Positions 1 through 8,129 of a DNA stretch of 64,000 bases are shown here, piece by piece (position 1 is the first letter of the stretch; each line of letters opens with the position of its first letter). Location: the NCBI RefSeq assembly GCF_010731295.1, contig NZ_AP022579.1, forward strand, positions 2,976,001 to 3,040,000. Direction: 5' to 3'. Below the pieces are notes generated by a model. It was not told where the DNA came from, did not search any database, and saw only the letters and a program-made list of their open reading frames with translations. Source of the DNA: Mycolicibacterium boenickei. Lineage in GTDB: Bacteria; Actinomycetota; Actinomycetes; Mycobacteriales; Mycobacteriaceae. Both the position numbers and the translations under genes were made by a program.

Positions 1-1
1 C

Positions 2-508
2 CCCAACGGCGCAGGCAAGTCGACGCTGCTGCGGATCATCGACGGCACACTGGAACCCGACGCCGGGACGGTGCAGCGGGCCGACGGCCGGATCGCCTCG
101 CTGTCGCAGCGCCTGGACCTGCTGGCCGAGGACCGCACAGTGGCCGAGAGCCTGGCCGCCGCCGCACCCAGCCTGTCACACACCCGGCGCATGCACCTGT
201 TGGCGCAGTTCCTGTTCCGCGGCGACCGCATCCACCTGCCGGTGGCGGCGCTGTCGGGCGGGGAGCGGTTGCGGGCGACGCTGGCGTGCGTGCTCTATGC
301 CGAACCCGCGCCTCAACTGTTGTTGCTCGACGAGCCGACCAACAACCTCGATCTGGTCAGTGTCGGGCAACTGGAGTCCGCGCTGAACGCCTACCAGGGG
401 GCGTTCGTGGTGGTCAGCCACGACGAACGGTTCCTGGCGGCTATCGGTATCGACCGGTGGCTGCGGCTGGACGGCGGAGAGTTGAGCGCTACTGGCGCCG
501 CGGGTTGA
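2..508 (+). CDS. ABC-F family ATPase, C-terminal part (5' end outside window)
   Basis: The first visible codons read PNGAGKST, a Walker A loop, so the gene begins well before the window and only about 168 residues of its last nucleotide-binding domain are seen. Further along come the signature LSGGERLR, Walker B with the ABC-F hallmark DEPTNNLD, and the switch histidine in VVSHDERF. No membrane segment is present. ABC-F proteins act on the ribosome (translation factors or antibiotic-resistance protection); which role applies here cannot be told from this fragment. The last 20 bases overlap the 3' end of the convergent gene on the minus strand. Family call is sure, function open. Confidence 0.9.
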   Translation, partial: PNGAGKSTLLRIIDGTLEPDAGTVQRADGRIASLSQRLDLLAEDRTVAESLAAAAPSLSHTRRMHLLAQFLFRGDRIHLPVAALSGGERLRATLACVLYAEPAPQLLLLDEPTNNLDLVSVGQLESALNAYQGAFVVVSHDERFLAAIGIDRWLRLDGGELSATGAAG

Positions 509-1328
509 TGTTGTGGATCTGGGTCGGCACTGGGCCGACGCCGAAGCCGTCCTCGGCCGTCGCACCGGCCGAGGCGCGGTTGCCGAGCTGCTCGTAGCTG
601 CGATCCGCGGCGGCGGCCCCGGCCTCGCCCCGCTGGGCGTCGTCCTTGCCGTCGTCTCTGCCGTCGGGCTGATCCGCTGGGCCGCCGGCGCCGTCACCAC
701 CGGGTCCTTGATGGTCGGCGGCCTTGACGGCCTCCTCGGCACCCGCGCCGCCGGAGGCCATCGCGGCCGCAGCGTCGCCGCCGCCTCCGGCCGCCTGGGT
801 GGCGGCTTCGACAATGCCCTGCACACCCTGCATGACCTGCTGTGGCACCTGAGTCATCGCCTGGCTCAGGCCTTGCAGCGGCTGGGTGATCGACTGCGCC
901 ATCTGCCCGGCCATCTGGCTGAACTGGCCCATCATCTGGCCCGCGCCGCCCGCTCCCGAGCTCGCGGCCTCGGAGGCGCCTGAGCCGCCGCCGGCCCCGG
1001 ATGCCGAGGACTTCCCTCCGAGCGCATCGGCCTGCGCCTTGAGCCGCTCGGCGGCATCCATGTCGCCGCGGGCGTAGGCCTGCGAGGCCTTGCCGAGCAG
1101 TTCGGCCATCCGGCCCGCGGCCACCTGGGTCGCGCCCAAGGCGCCCTCGCGGGCGGACGACGCGCCGTCGAATGCGTTCTGCATGGGAAATCCGATGGCG
1201 CCGTGGCTGGACGCCAGGTCGGACGGACCCGCGAACGCGCTCTTGAAGCTGTTGATGTCACCGCTGACTCCGTCGACGATGCCCTGCAGTCCGGTGATCG
1301 CGCCGGTGCTGGCGACGAGCTGGTTCAT
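489..1328 (-). CDS. Probable ESX (type VII) secretion substrate, EspC-like N-terminus
   Basis: A 279-residue protein whose first ~95 residues are predicted helical and Ala/Gly/Ser rich and end in AYARGDMDAAERL; Tyr85-x3-Asp89 fits the YxxxD/E signal of type VII secretion substrates in the same position as in EspC-family proteins. Residues about 100-185 are Gly/Ala/Gln/Met rich with repeated amphipathic MxGQ and QxLQG stretches, and the C-terminal third is Gly/Asp/Glu rich and probably disordered. There is no Sec signal peptide. It is followed on the minus strand only by the convergent ABC-F gene and is preceded 72 bp upstream by the STAND ATPase gene. No ESX machinery gene lies in the window. 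The secretion call is inference from motif and composition. Confidence 0.6.
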   Translation of the reverse strand: MNQLVASTGAITGLQGIVDGVSGDINSFKSAFAGPSDLASSHGAIGFPMQNAFDGASSAREGALGATQVAAGRMAELLGKASQAYARGDMDAAERLKAQADALGGKSSASGAGGGSGASEAASSGAGGAGQMMGQFSQMAGQMAQSITQPLQGLSQAMTQVPQQVMQGVQGIVEAATQAAGGGGDAAAAMASGGAGAEEAVKAADHQGPGGDGAGGPADQPDGRDDGKDDAQRGEAGAAAADRSYEQLGNRASAGATAEDGFGVGPVPTQIHNINPRRQ

Positions 1329-1400
1329 CGGGCCCCCTGAAGATCGTGCGGTCTAACTGCGCATTCTACTGTCGGCGCGGGCGGGTGCTGAGCGGCAAGT

Positions 1401-3482
1401 TCAGCCGGCCTGACGTGCGGCATCCTCCGCTGCGGCGAGCATCCCGACGTCGCGATATCGAGCCGAGACGTCCCGCAACGCCGAGCCGTCCGCGGCCGCC
1501 AGCGCACGGGCGTGCTCCAGCGTCAGCTGCCCGAACACGCAATCCAGGTCCACGCGGGCCAACGCATCGACGGCCCGGGTATCGCCCAGTCGCACGGCGT
1601 CGTGCAAAGCCCGCAGCATCACCGCGGATTGGCCGCCGCGCTCGGCGGCCTTGGCCGCCTCACGGGCCGCCGTCACCGCGCCCACCGAGTCGTTGCGGGC
1701 AGAGCAGGTCCAGGCTCGGGCCAGCGCCAACTCCGGCGCGAACAGCATCGACTTGAGTCCGTGCCGGGATTCCGCACGGGACAGTGCCTTCCCGGCCTCG
1801 ACCGGCATACCGCGTTGACCGACGGCCTGCGCCAACAGCATCCAGGCCAGGGGGCCCCAGGAATACCCGGTCGGTGCCAGCGCGGCGGTTGCCTTGCGCA
1901 ACAACGTGATCGCCTCGTGATATCGGCCGCGGATCAGTAGCACGTCGGCCATCAGTACCTCGCCGATGGAGCGGCCCGGCTGCAGCAGCTGGGTGAAATC
2001 GGTGATGTTCTTGGCCATTTCCTGGGCCTGATCCAGCCTGCCGGTCATCAGCAGCGCCGTGGTCTGGCCGAACCCGCTGGTGAACCGCAACAGTCCCGGA
2101 TGCCCGGCCGCGAGTGCGCGCCGCGCCATCGCGTCCACGTCATCGAACCGGCCGGTGCGTGCGCAACTGAGCGCGGCCGTCGATCCGGCCCAGCCGACCG
2201 CGGTGTCATCGGCGGCGGGGGAGGCCAGCACCTCCAACGCCAGGCCCAAAGCCCGTTGTGGCGCACCGGCATTCATCGCGAAGGTGGCCGCGAGAGCGTC
2301 GAGCGTGGTCTGTGCCGTCGGCGTCGAAACGCGGCGACGGGTGGCGCGCAGGAACGCGGTGGCGCGTTCGGGTTCCGAGAGCATCCAGAACTGATTCGCC
2401 GCCTGCGGCAGTGCCCATGCCATCAGTTGGTCCTCGGACAGGCCGGCCGGGTCGATCTGTCCCAGGACGGCGTCGGCCTCACGGCCGCGGCCCTGCCAGG
2501 CCAGCGCGTACGCCAGGGTGAGCAGCCCGGTGAATTCGGAACCGAAACCGGCAGAAGCCAGGGCGGCCCGCGCCAGGCGCTCACTCAGCTCGAGGTCGCC
2601 GAGTCGAAGCGCCTCGCCTGCGGCGGCGCCGAGTTCGTCCGCGGGCAGGGGCACGTCGCTGTCGAGTGCCAGCACCGCCACCCGCAGCCGGTCCACCACC
2701 CCCGCGCGGGGTGCGGCGGCCAGCCGCTCGACCAGCGCGCTGCGCAGCCGCCGCAGGCCGGGGCCGCCGATCGTGGCGCGCATCGCGCTGAGGAACAGCG
2801 GATGCACACAGCGTGCCACTGCCTCGTCGACCCGCACCACACCGCTCTGCTGCGCTTCCTGGACGGCCTCGGTGCTGGTCAGCGCGATCAGGTCGGCGAT
2901 CGGCAGTGGATCGTGCACCGACAGCTGCCGCAGCACCGCGACCGCGCCGCCGGGCAGATCGGACAGAAATGTGGCCACCTGATCGGCCAGCCTGGCGTCG
3001 TCATGACCCGGCGGCGACATCACGACGCGACTCACCAGACCGTCATCCCACAACGCGGCGACGTCGTCGGGGGCGTCGGCCGGGGATGCGGTGACGATGA
3101 GTTTGGCCGCCCCGCTGACCGCGAGTTGGTACACCAGGGCCGCCGACAAGCGGTCCAGCAGATGCGCGTCATCGACGATCAGCAACAGCTCGGACCCGAG
3201 TGCCTCACGCGCGGCTCGAAGTACATCGGCGGTCTTGCCCGTCGAGGGAATGTCGATCAGGTGCGCCACGGCGGCAAACGGAACGGCGGCAGCCGATTCG
3301 GTGCCGGTGATCCACACGACGCGCCGGAAATCGCTCGCGAGATGTTCGGCCGCGGTGCGGACCACCGAGGTCTTGCCGACCCCCGAAGGTCCGAGGAGCG
3401 CCGCGCCGCAGCGCTCCTGCAGGCCGGCCTCGAGGCCATCGAGTACGCGGTCACGCGGTGCGATCACCCAGTCGACAGCCAT
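1401..3482 (-). CDS. LuxR/MalT-type STAND ATPase lacking the C-terminal HTH
   Basis: A 693-residue protein with Walker A GPSGVGKTS at 31-39 and Walker B LLIVDDAHLLD near 100-110, followed by a long helical region of TPR-like repeats (roughly 260-690). This is the architecture of large LuxR-family (LAL/MalT-like) regulators, but those end with a ~65-residue HTH; here the protein stops soon after the helical repeat region in VGMLAAAEDAARQAG. Only 72 bp separate its stop from the next gene and no frame of that gap encodes an HTH, so this is not a simple frameshift. It could act as a signalling ATPase through protein contacts. The STAS-domain gene lies 10 bp upstream, same strand, suggesting co-transcription. 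Confidence 0.75.
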   Translation of the reverse strand: MAVDWVIAPRDRVLDGLEAGLQERCGAALLGPSGVGKTSVVRTAAEHLASDFRRVVWITGTESAAAVPFAAVAHLIDIPSTGKTADVLRAAREALGSELLLIVDDAHLLDRLSAALVYQLAVSGAAKLIVTASPADAPDDVAALWDDGLVSRVVMSPPGHDDARLADQVATFLSDLPGGAVAVLRQLSVHDPLPIADLIALTSTEAVQEAQQSGVVRVDEAVARCVHPLFLSAMRATIGGPGLRRLRSALVERLAAAPRAGVVDRLRVAVLALDSDVPLPADELGAAAGEALRLGDLELSERLARAALASAGFGSEFTGLLTLAYALAWQGRGREADAVLGQIDPAGLSEDQLMAWALPQAANQFWMLSEPERATAFLRATRRRVSTPTAQTTLDALAATFAMNAGAPQRALGLALEVLASPAADDTAVGWAGSTAALSCARTGRFDDVDAMARRALAAGHPGLLRFTSGFGQTTALLMTGRLDQAQEMAKNITDFTQLLQPGRSIGEVLMADVLLIRGRYHEAITLLRKATAALAPTGYSWGPLAWMLLAQAVGQRGMPVEAGKALSRAESRHGLKSMLFAPELALARAWTCSARNDSVGAVTAAREAAKAAERGGQSAVMLRALHDAVRLGDTRAVDALARVDLDCVFGQLTLEHARALAAADGSALRDVSARYRDVGMLAAAEDAARQAG

Positions 3483-3492
3483 CCATCGAATC

Positions 3493-3882
3493 CTATGGGG
3501 GGCGGTGGCCGTTCAACGCGGAATTGAGGTCCGGGTGCGCCGACACCGCATCGTCGAGACCGCATCCGGTGATGATTCGCCGGATGCTCGGCTGCGTGAT
3601 GACAAGCCGCACCGTGACGCCACGCTGGCGGCTGTCAACAGCCTGTTTGGCCAGGGCGACCAGCGCCCCGCAGCTCATGAAATCCAGCGATCCGCAGTCG
3701 ACGACGAGCAACGAGCCCTCGGGTACAGCGGCGGCGGATTCGTCGAGCATGCGCTGCCAGTGGGACTCGTTGTGGGCATCGACCTGTCCGAAGACCTGAA
3801 CGATGAGGCCTCCGGGTGCGGGGTGAGCCATCCAGTGCAGCTCGTGATCCTGCTGGTTCGATTCCACGATGAAACCGAGCAT
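3493..3882 (-). CDS. STAS-domain anti-sigma factor antagonist
   Basis: A small STAS-fold protein of 129 residues (shorter if a later start is used). LLVVDCGSLDFMSCGAL carries the conserved aspartate and Ser70, the position phosphorylated by anti-sigma kinases in SpoIIAA/RsbV-type antagonists. Such proteins bind an anti-sigma factor when unphosphorylated and so free a stress sigma factor. No cognate kinase or sigma factor is adjacent. The ATG at 3882 overlaps a SigF-like -10 element, so translation may really start at GTG 3867 or ATG 3831 (MAHPAPGG). It probably heads a two-gene unit with the truncated STAND ATPase. Fold assignment is firm; partner unknown. Confidence 0.8.
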   Translation of the reverse strand: MLGFIVESNQQDHELHWMAHPAPGGLIVQVFGQVDAHNESHWQRMLDESAAAVPEGSLLVVDCGSLDFMSCGALVALAKQAVDSRQRGVTVRLVITQPSIRRIITGCGLDDAVSAHPDLNSALNGHRPP

Positions 3883-3907
3883 ACCGATCTTGGTTTACGT
3901 TGTAAAC
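3881..3907 (-). promoter_or_regulatory. SigF-like promoter before the STAS gene
   Basis: Read on the minus strand: GTTT (3907-3904), 17 bases, then CGGTAT (3886-3881). This agrees with the mycobacterial SigF consensus GTTT-N15-17-GGGTA at all but one position. The same stretch contains the inverted repeat GTTTAC-GTT-GTAAAC (3893-3907). Because the -10 overlaps the ATG at 3882, use of this promoter would require a downstream start codon. Confidence 0.4.
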
Positions 3908-3921
3908 GGAGCTGCTCAGTG

Positions 3922-4605
3922 CTAGTTCAGCCAGGTTTCGATGCGGTCGAGCTGGGCCTCCATCGCATCCTCGAACTCGTCGGAGCTGTGATCCTCGGCC
4001 AGCATCGGTTGCAGCCGCCGCAGGTTCGGGTAGTCGGCCAGCGACGTGTCGGGCCGCGGCGCCTCGTCGAGAACCGCCTCGTCGGGACTGAGCGCCACAC
4101 CGCGCGCCGACACCTCGAGCAGCAACTGGCCCACCAGGAACGTCGTATACGTCCGGTAGGCGGCCACGGCCGCGTCATCGCTGAACCCGTAGGAGATCAG
4201 CGTCTCCAGGAACGTCTCCATCCAGCGCAGACTGCGCAGCGGCGGTCGCACCCACGGGGCTTCCGGCGCCTCGGTCGCCACGAGCGGGAACACCTCGGGA
4301 TGTTCGATGGCGATGCGGCGCACGCCGTGACCGAGCCGGATCAGGAAGTCCTGCCAGCCGTCCTCCTGCCGGCGCGCGGCCAGCTGATCGGTGTAGAGGC
4401 GGTCGACGATGTGGTTGACGACGCCGGTCAGCAGATCGCCCCGGCTGTGCACATAGCGATAGAGCGCCATCGCCTCGACACCGCAGGCCGCGCCCAGCCG
4501 TCGCATGGTCAACTTCGTCAGACCCTCGCGATCGATCAACCCGATCGCGGTATCCAAGATGAACTCGCGGCTCAACCGTGTCGGTTGATCGACATCGTCA
4601 GTCAC
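3922..4605 (-). CDS. TetR family transcriptional regulator (TetR_C type)
   Basis: N-terminal HTH in residues about 15-60 (MRRLGAACGVEAMALYRYV) and a long C-terminal ligand domain of the TetR_C class, with a total length near 227 residues. I chose GTG 4605 because GGAGGGGA sits 8 bases before it; an in-frame ATG at 4683 would add 26 low-complexity residues. It stands immediately upstream of, and transcribed in the same direction as, the STAS gene, while the LOG gene is divergent (119 bp between start codons). It could regulate itself, the LOG gene, or the STAS unit; ligand unknown. The family is clear, the target is inference. Confidence 0.85.
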   Translation of the reverse strand: MTDDVDQPTRLSREFILDTAIGLIDREGLTKLTMRRLGAACGVEAMALYRYVHSRGDLLTGVVNHIVDRLYTDQLAARRQEDGWQDFLIRLGHGVRRIAIEHPEVFPLVATEAPEAPWVRPPLRSLRWMETFLETLISYGFSDDAAVAAYRTYTTFLVGQLLLEVSARGVALSPDEAVLDEAPRPDTSLADYPNLRRLQPMLAEDHSSDEFEDAMEAQLDRIETWLN

Positions 4606-4711
4606 CAGGATCGTCCCCTCCGCGTTCAGCCCAGTGTCCCCGCGAGCCGGGGCTGAGTCCATCGCCCACCCGACATCGTCCACCCGTCATCGGCGGTTCA
4701 CCGGCACCCTC

Positions 4712-4717
4712 TAGTTT
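4712..4717 (+). promoter_or_regulatory. -10 box for leaderless LOG transcript
   Basis: TAGTTT ends 6 bases before GTG 4724, the spacing expected between a mycobacterial -10 (TANNNT) and a transcript that begins at its own start codon. This supports GTG 4724 over GTG 4718. Confidence 0.45.
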
Positions 4718-4723
4718 GTGTAC

Positions 4724-5284
4724 GTGTCCGGTGAAACTGACCGCGAGTTTGCGGTGTGTGTCTATTGCGCTTCGGGGCCGACCCATCCCGAGCTGCTGGC
4801 ATTGGCCAGTGAGGTCGGGGTGGCCATCGCCAAGCGCGGCTGGACGCTGGTCTCCGGCGGCGGCAACGTCTCGGCCATGGGTGCGGTCGCCCGCGCCGCA
4901 CGCTCGTCCAACGGCCGCACCGTCGGCGTGATCCCCAAGGCTCTGGTGCACCGCGAACTCGCTGACGTGGACGCCGAAGAACTCGTGGTCACCGACACCA
5001 TGCGGGAACGCAAGAAGGAGATGGAGGACCGCTCCGACGCGTTCATCGCGCTGCCCGGTGGCATCGGCACGCTGGAGGAGTTCTTCGAGGCGTGGACGGC
5101 GGGCTACCTGGGGATGCACGAGAAACCCGTGGTGCTGCTCGATCCGTTCGGTCATTACGACGGATTGTTGACCTGGTTGCGCGGCCTCGTGGACTCCGGC
5201 TACGTGACCAGCCAGGCCCTGGACCGGCTGGTCGTCGTCGACGAGGTCGCCGCGGCGCTCGACGTCTGCGCGCCGCTTACCTAG
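4724..5284 (+). CDS. LOG family protein (cytokinin riboside 5'-monophosphate phosphoribohydrolase)
   Basis: A 186-residue Rossmann-fold protein of the LOG/TIGR00730 family. It has the conserved SGGGNVSAMGA loop, the MRERKKEM segment and the catalytic signature PGGIGTLEE (PGGxGTxxE). Family members cleave N6-modified adenosine monophosphates to free base and ribose 5-phosphate; the M. tuberculosis ortholog Rv1205 was shown to make cytokinins. Start chosen at GTG 4724 from the -10 spacing and the ortholog N-terminus. It is followed 91 bp later by fadD6 in the same direction, as in M. tuberculosis. Confidence 0.9.
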   Translation: MSGETDREFAVCVYCASGPTHPELLALASEVGVAIAKRGWTLVSGGGNVSAMGAVARAARSSNGRTVGVIPKALVHRELADVDAEELVVTDTMRERKKEMEDRSDAFIALPGGIGTLEEFFEAWTAGYLGMHEKPVVLLDPFGHYDGLLTWLRGLVDSGYVTSQALDRLVVVDEVAAALDVCAPLT

Positions 5285-5291
5285 AACCGGC

Positions 5292-5307
5292 GGTAACGGC
5301 GGTTACC
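5292..5307. promoter_or_regulatory. Inverted repeat upstream of fadD6
   Basis: GGTAAC-GGCG-GTTACC, a perfect 6-bp dyad with 4-bp centre, lies 18 bases before a TATGGT (5316-5321) that resembles a -10 box, 69 bp before the fadD6 start. The position suits an operator for a lipid-responsive repressor, but no regulator is identified. Confidence 0.35.
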
Positions 5308-5375
5308 AGCGCGGCTATGGTGTTGGCCACACGAGAGCCATCTCGAGACCCAACCAACGCGCAGGGGGAGACCGC

Positions 5376-7154
5376 ATGACCGACCAGAAATCGGGCACCA
5401 GGAGCAGCGTCGGCCTACTCGACCTCGCCAGCCAGGTACCCGGTCTGCTGATGGATGCGCCGGTCATCGCGCGGGGCGTGCTCACCGGGATGATGGCCCG
5501 GCCCACGGCCAAGACCTCGATCGGCAAGGTGTTCCAGGAGCGGGCCGCCCAGTACAGCGACCGGGTTTTCCTGAAGTTCGGCGATGAGCGGATCACCTAC
5601 CGCGAGGCCAACGAGACGGTCAACCGCTATGCGGCCGTGCTCGCCGCCAAAGGCGTCGGCCACGGCGACGTGGTCGGGGTGATGCTGCGCAACTCGCCCG
5701 ACGCGGTGCTGCTGATGCTCGCGATCGTCAAGTGCGGCGCCGTCGCGGGCATGCTCAACTACCACCAGCGCGGCAAGGTCCTGGCGCACAGCTTCGGGCT
5801 GCTCGACGCCGCGGCCGTGGTGGCCGAGTCCGACCTGATCGAGCACGTCACCGAATGCGGGGCCGAGGTCAACGGCCTGATCACGGTCGAGGAACTGCGC
5901 AGGCTGGCGTCCACCGCGCCCACCACGAACCCGGCCAGCACGTCGGCTGTCCTGGCCAAGGACAAGGCCTTCTACATCTTCACCTCGGGCACCACCGGCA
6001 TGCCCAAGGCCAGCGTCATGACGCACTACCGCTGGCTGCGCGCCCTGGCCGGATTCGGCGGCCTGGGACTGCGGCTGCACAGCGATGACACCCTGTACTG
6101 CTGCCTGCCGCTCTATCACAACAACGCGCTGACCGTCTCGGTCGGATCGGCACTCAACTCGGGTGCCGCGCTGGCCCTCGGCAAGTCGTTCTCTGCCTCG
6201 CGGTTCTGGGACGACGTCATCGCCTACGACGCCACCGCGTTCGTCTACATCGGAGAGATCTGCGGCTACCTGCTCAACCAGCCGCCCAAGCCGACCGACC
6301 GCGCGCACAAGGTGCGCGTCATCGTCGGCAACGGACTCCGTCCGGCCATCTGGGACGAGTTCACCCAGCGGTTCGGCATCCCGCGCGTCTGCGAGTTCTA
6401 CGCCGCCAGCGAGGGCAACACCGCCTTCGTCAACGTCTTCAACGTGTCGAAGTCCACCGGCATCTGCCCGAGCCCGGTGGCCTTCGTCGAATACGACGCC
6501 GACAGCGGCGAACCCGCCCGTGGTGCCGACGGCCGGCTGCGCAAGGTCAAGCGCGGCGAGCCGGGGCTGATGCTGTCGAAGATCAGCGCGCTGCAGCCGT
6601 TCGACGGGTACACCGATCCCTCGGCCAGCGAGAAGAAGCTGGTGCGCAACGCGTTCAAGGAAGGCGACGTCTGGTTCAACACCGGCGACCTGATGCGTTC
6701 GCAGGGGCTGGGCCACGCCGCGTTCGCCGACCGCCTTGGTGACACCTTCCGGTGGAAGGGCGAGAACGTGGCGACCACCGAGGTGGAAGCCGCGCTCGCC
6801 GGGAACCCGGCCGTCGACGAGTGCACGGTGTTCGGTGTCGAGGTGCCCGGTGCGGGCGGCCGCGCCGGCATGGCCGCCGTCCAGCTCAAGGCCGACCACG
6901 AGTTCGACGGGAAGGCGATCGCCGACGCGTTCTACAGCCACCTGCCCTCGTACGCCGTGCCGCTGTTCGTCCGCGTCGTCACCGAACTCGCCCACACCTC
7001 CACGTTCAAGAGCCAGAAGGTGGAGCTGCGCAAGCAGGGCTACGGATCGGACATCAAGGACCCGCTGTACGTGCTGGCCGGCCGCGACGAAGGCTACGTG
7101 CCGTTCTACCCCGAGTACCCCGAGGAAGTGACGGCCGGAAAGCGGCCCAAGTAG
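5376..7154 (+). CDS. fadD6: Long/very-long-chain fatty acyl-CoA synthetase FadD6
   Basis: A 592-residue ANL-superfamily adenylating enzyme of the FATP/very-long-chain type, activating fatty acids to acyl-AMP then acyl-CoA. The P-loop FTSGTTGMPKAS is at 202-213; YAASEGN (motif II) and WFNTGDLM (the ATP-ribose binding aspartate) follow. The C-terminal lysine region near FKSQKVELRK closes the fold. Start ATG 5376 is preceded by AGGGGGAGA at good spacing. Rv1206 is the ortholog by position and length. The next gene, folP2, starts about 100 bp after its stop. Confidence 0.92.
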   Translation: MTDQKSGTRSSVGLLDLASQVPGLLMDAPVIARGVLTGMMARPTAKTSIGKVFQERAAQYSDRVFLKFGDERITYREANETVNRYAAVLAAKGVGHGDVVGVMLRNSPDAVLLMLAIVKCGAVAGMLNYHQRGKVLAHSFGLLDAAAVVAESDLIEHVTECGAEVNGLITVEELRRLASTAPTTNPASTSAVLAKDKAFYIFTSGTTGMPKASVMTHYRWLRALAGFGGLGLRLHSDDTLYCCLPLYHNNALTVSVGSALNSGAALALGKSFSASRFWDDVIAYDATAFVYIGEICGYLLNQPPKPTDRAHKVRVIVGNGLRPAIWDEFTQRFGIPRVCEFYAASEGNTAFVNVFNVSKSTGICPSPVAFVEYDADSGEPARGADGRLRKVKRGEPGLMLSKISALQPFDGYTDPSASEKKLVRNAFKEGDVWFNTGDLMRSQGLGHAAFADRLGDTFRWKGENVATTEVEAALAGNPAVDECTVFGVEVPGAGGRAGMAAVQLKADHEFDGKAIADAFYSHLPSYAVPLFVRVVTELAHTSTFKSQKVELRKQGYGSDIKDPLYVLAGRDEGYVPFYPEYPEEVTAGKRPK

Positions 7155-7253
7155 TAGGCCGCGCCGGTTTCTACCCGCGGGTCGTCGGCGGTGTCGAGTC
7201 ACGACCCCGAGGTGGAAAACCAGGGCGGATGCCGCACCAGGCACTATGGAGGC

Positions 7254-8129
7254 GTGTTGTCGACGTTCTGTGGTCGCCCGGTCGCGGCTGACCGTGCGCT
7301 GATCATGGCGATCGTCAACCGGACCCCGGACTCGTTCTACGACCGCGGGGCCACCTTCACCGACGACGCGGCCAAGGCGGCGGCGCAGCGCGTCATCGAC
7401 GAGGGCGCCGACGTGATCGACGTCGGCGGGGTCAAAGCCGGCCCCGGCAGCATGGTCGACGCCGACGAGGAGATCGCCCGCGTCGTGCCGTTCATCGAAT
7501 GGCTGCGCACCACCTACCCCGACCAGCTGATCAGCGTCGACACCTGGCGTGCGGCGGTCGCCAAGCAGGCCTGTGCGGCCGGGGCCGATCTGATCAACGA
7601 CACCTGGGCGGGCGCGGATCCGGCGCTGCCGGAGGTGGCCGCCGAGTTCGGAGCGGGCCTGGTGTGCTCACACACCGGCGGCGCCGTGCCGCGCACCCGG
7701 CCGTTCCGGGTGAACTACGGGATCACCGAACGCGGCGTCGTCGACGACGTCATCGCCGAGGTGACCGCCGCTGCCGAGCGGGCGGTAGCAACGGGTGTGC
7801 CTGCCGACCGGATCCTGATCGACCCGACCCATGATTTCGGTAAAAACACTCATCACGGTCTTAGTTTGTTGCGCCACGTAAAAGATCTTGTTAAGACCGG
7901 ATGGCCAGTCCTGATGGCGCTGAGCAACAAGGATTTCGTCGGGGAGACTCTGGGTGTGGATCTGACCGAACGCCTGGAGGGCACCCTGGCCGCGACGGCA
8001 CTGGCCGCCGCGGATGGAGCCGCCATGTTCCGGGTACACGAGGTCGGACCCACTCGGCGCGTGCTGGAAATGGTCGCGTCGATCCAGGGAGTGCGGGCAC
8101 CCGCACGAACAGTGAGGGGGCTCGCGTGA
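7254..8129 (+). CDS. folP2: Dihydropteroate synthase homolog FolP2
   Basis: Pterin-binding TIM-barrel protein. MAIVNRTPDSFYDRG, the DVGG loop, DLINDTW, and the C-terminal H-E-V-G segment follow the dihydropteroate synthase order. M. tuberculosis FolP2 (Rv1207) is reported to lack DHPS activity, and the canonical folP1 sits elsewhere, so the biochemical role is uncertain. GTG 7254 (CGRPVAADRAL close to the N-terminus) was chosen; GTG 7191 in frame would add 21 residues, and TTG 7257 has the better-spaced GGAGG. The stop overlaps the gpgS start (GTGA), so the two are translationally coupled. The paralogous function may relate to its glucosyl-glycerate neighbour, which is inference. Confidence 0.88.
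   Translation: MLSTFCGRPVAADRALIMAIVNRTPDSFYDRGATFTDDAAKAAAQRVIDEGADVIDVGGVKAGPGSMVDADEEIARVVPFIEWLRTTYPDQLISVDTWRAAVAKQACAAGADLINDTWAGADPALPEVAAEFGAGLVCSHTGGAVPRTRPFRVNYGITERGVVDDVIAEVTAAAERAVATGVPADRILIDPTHDFGKNTHHGLSLLRHVKDLVKTGWPVLMALSNKDFVGETLGVDLTERLEGTLAATALAAADGAAMFRVHEVGPTRRVLEMVASIQGVRAPARTVRGLA

Noticed and set aside
1329..1400. A missing HTH for the LuxR-type protein in another frame
   Set aside because: All frames of this 72-bp gap were read; none encodes an HTH and it is too short.
5415..7244. A 609-codon open frame opposite fadD6
   Set aside because: Composition is that of a mirror frame and it has no promoter or ribosome binding site; fadD6 is certain.
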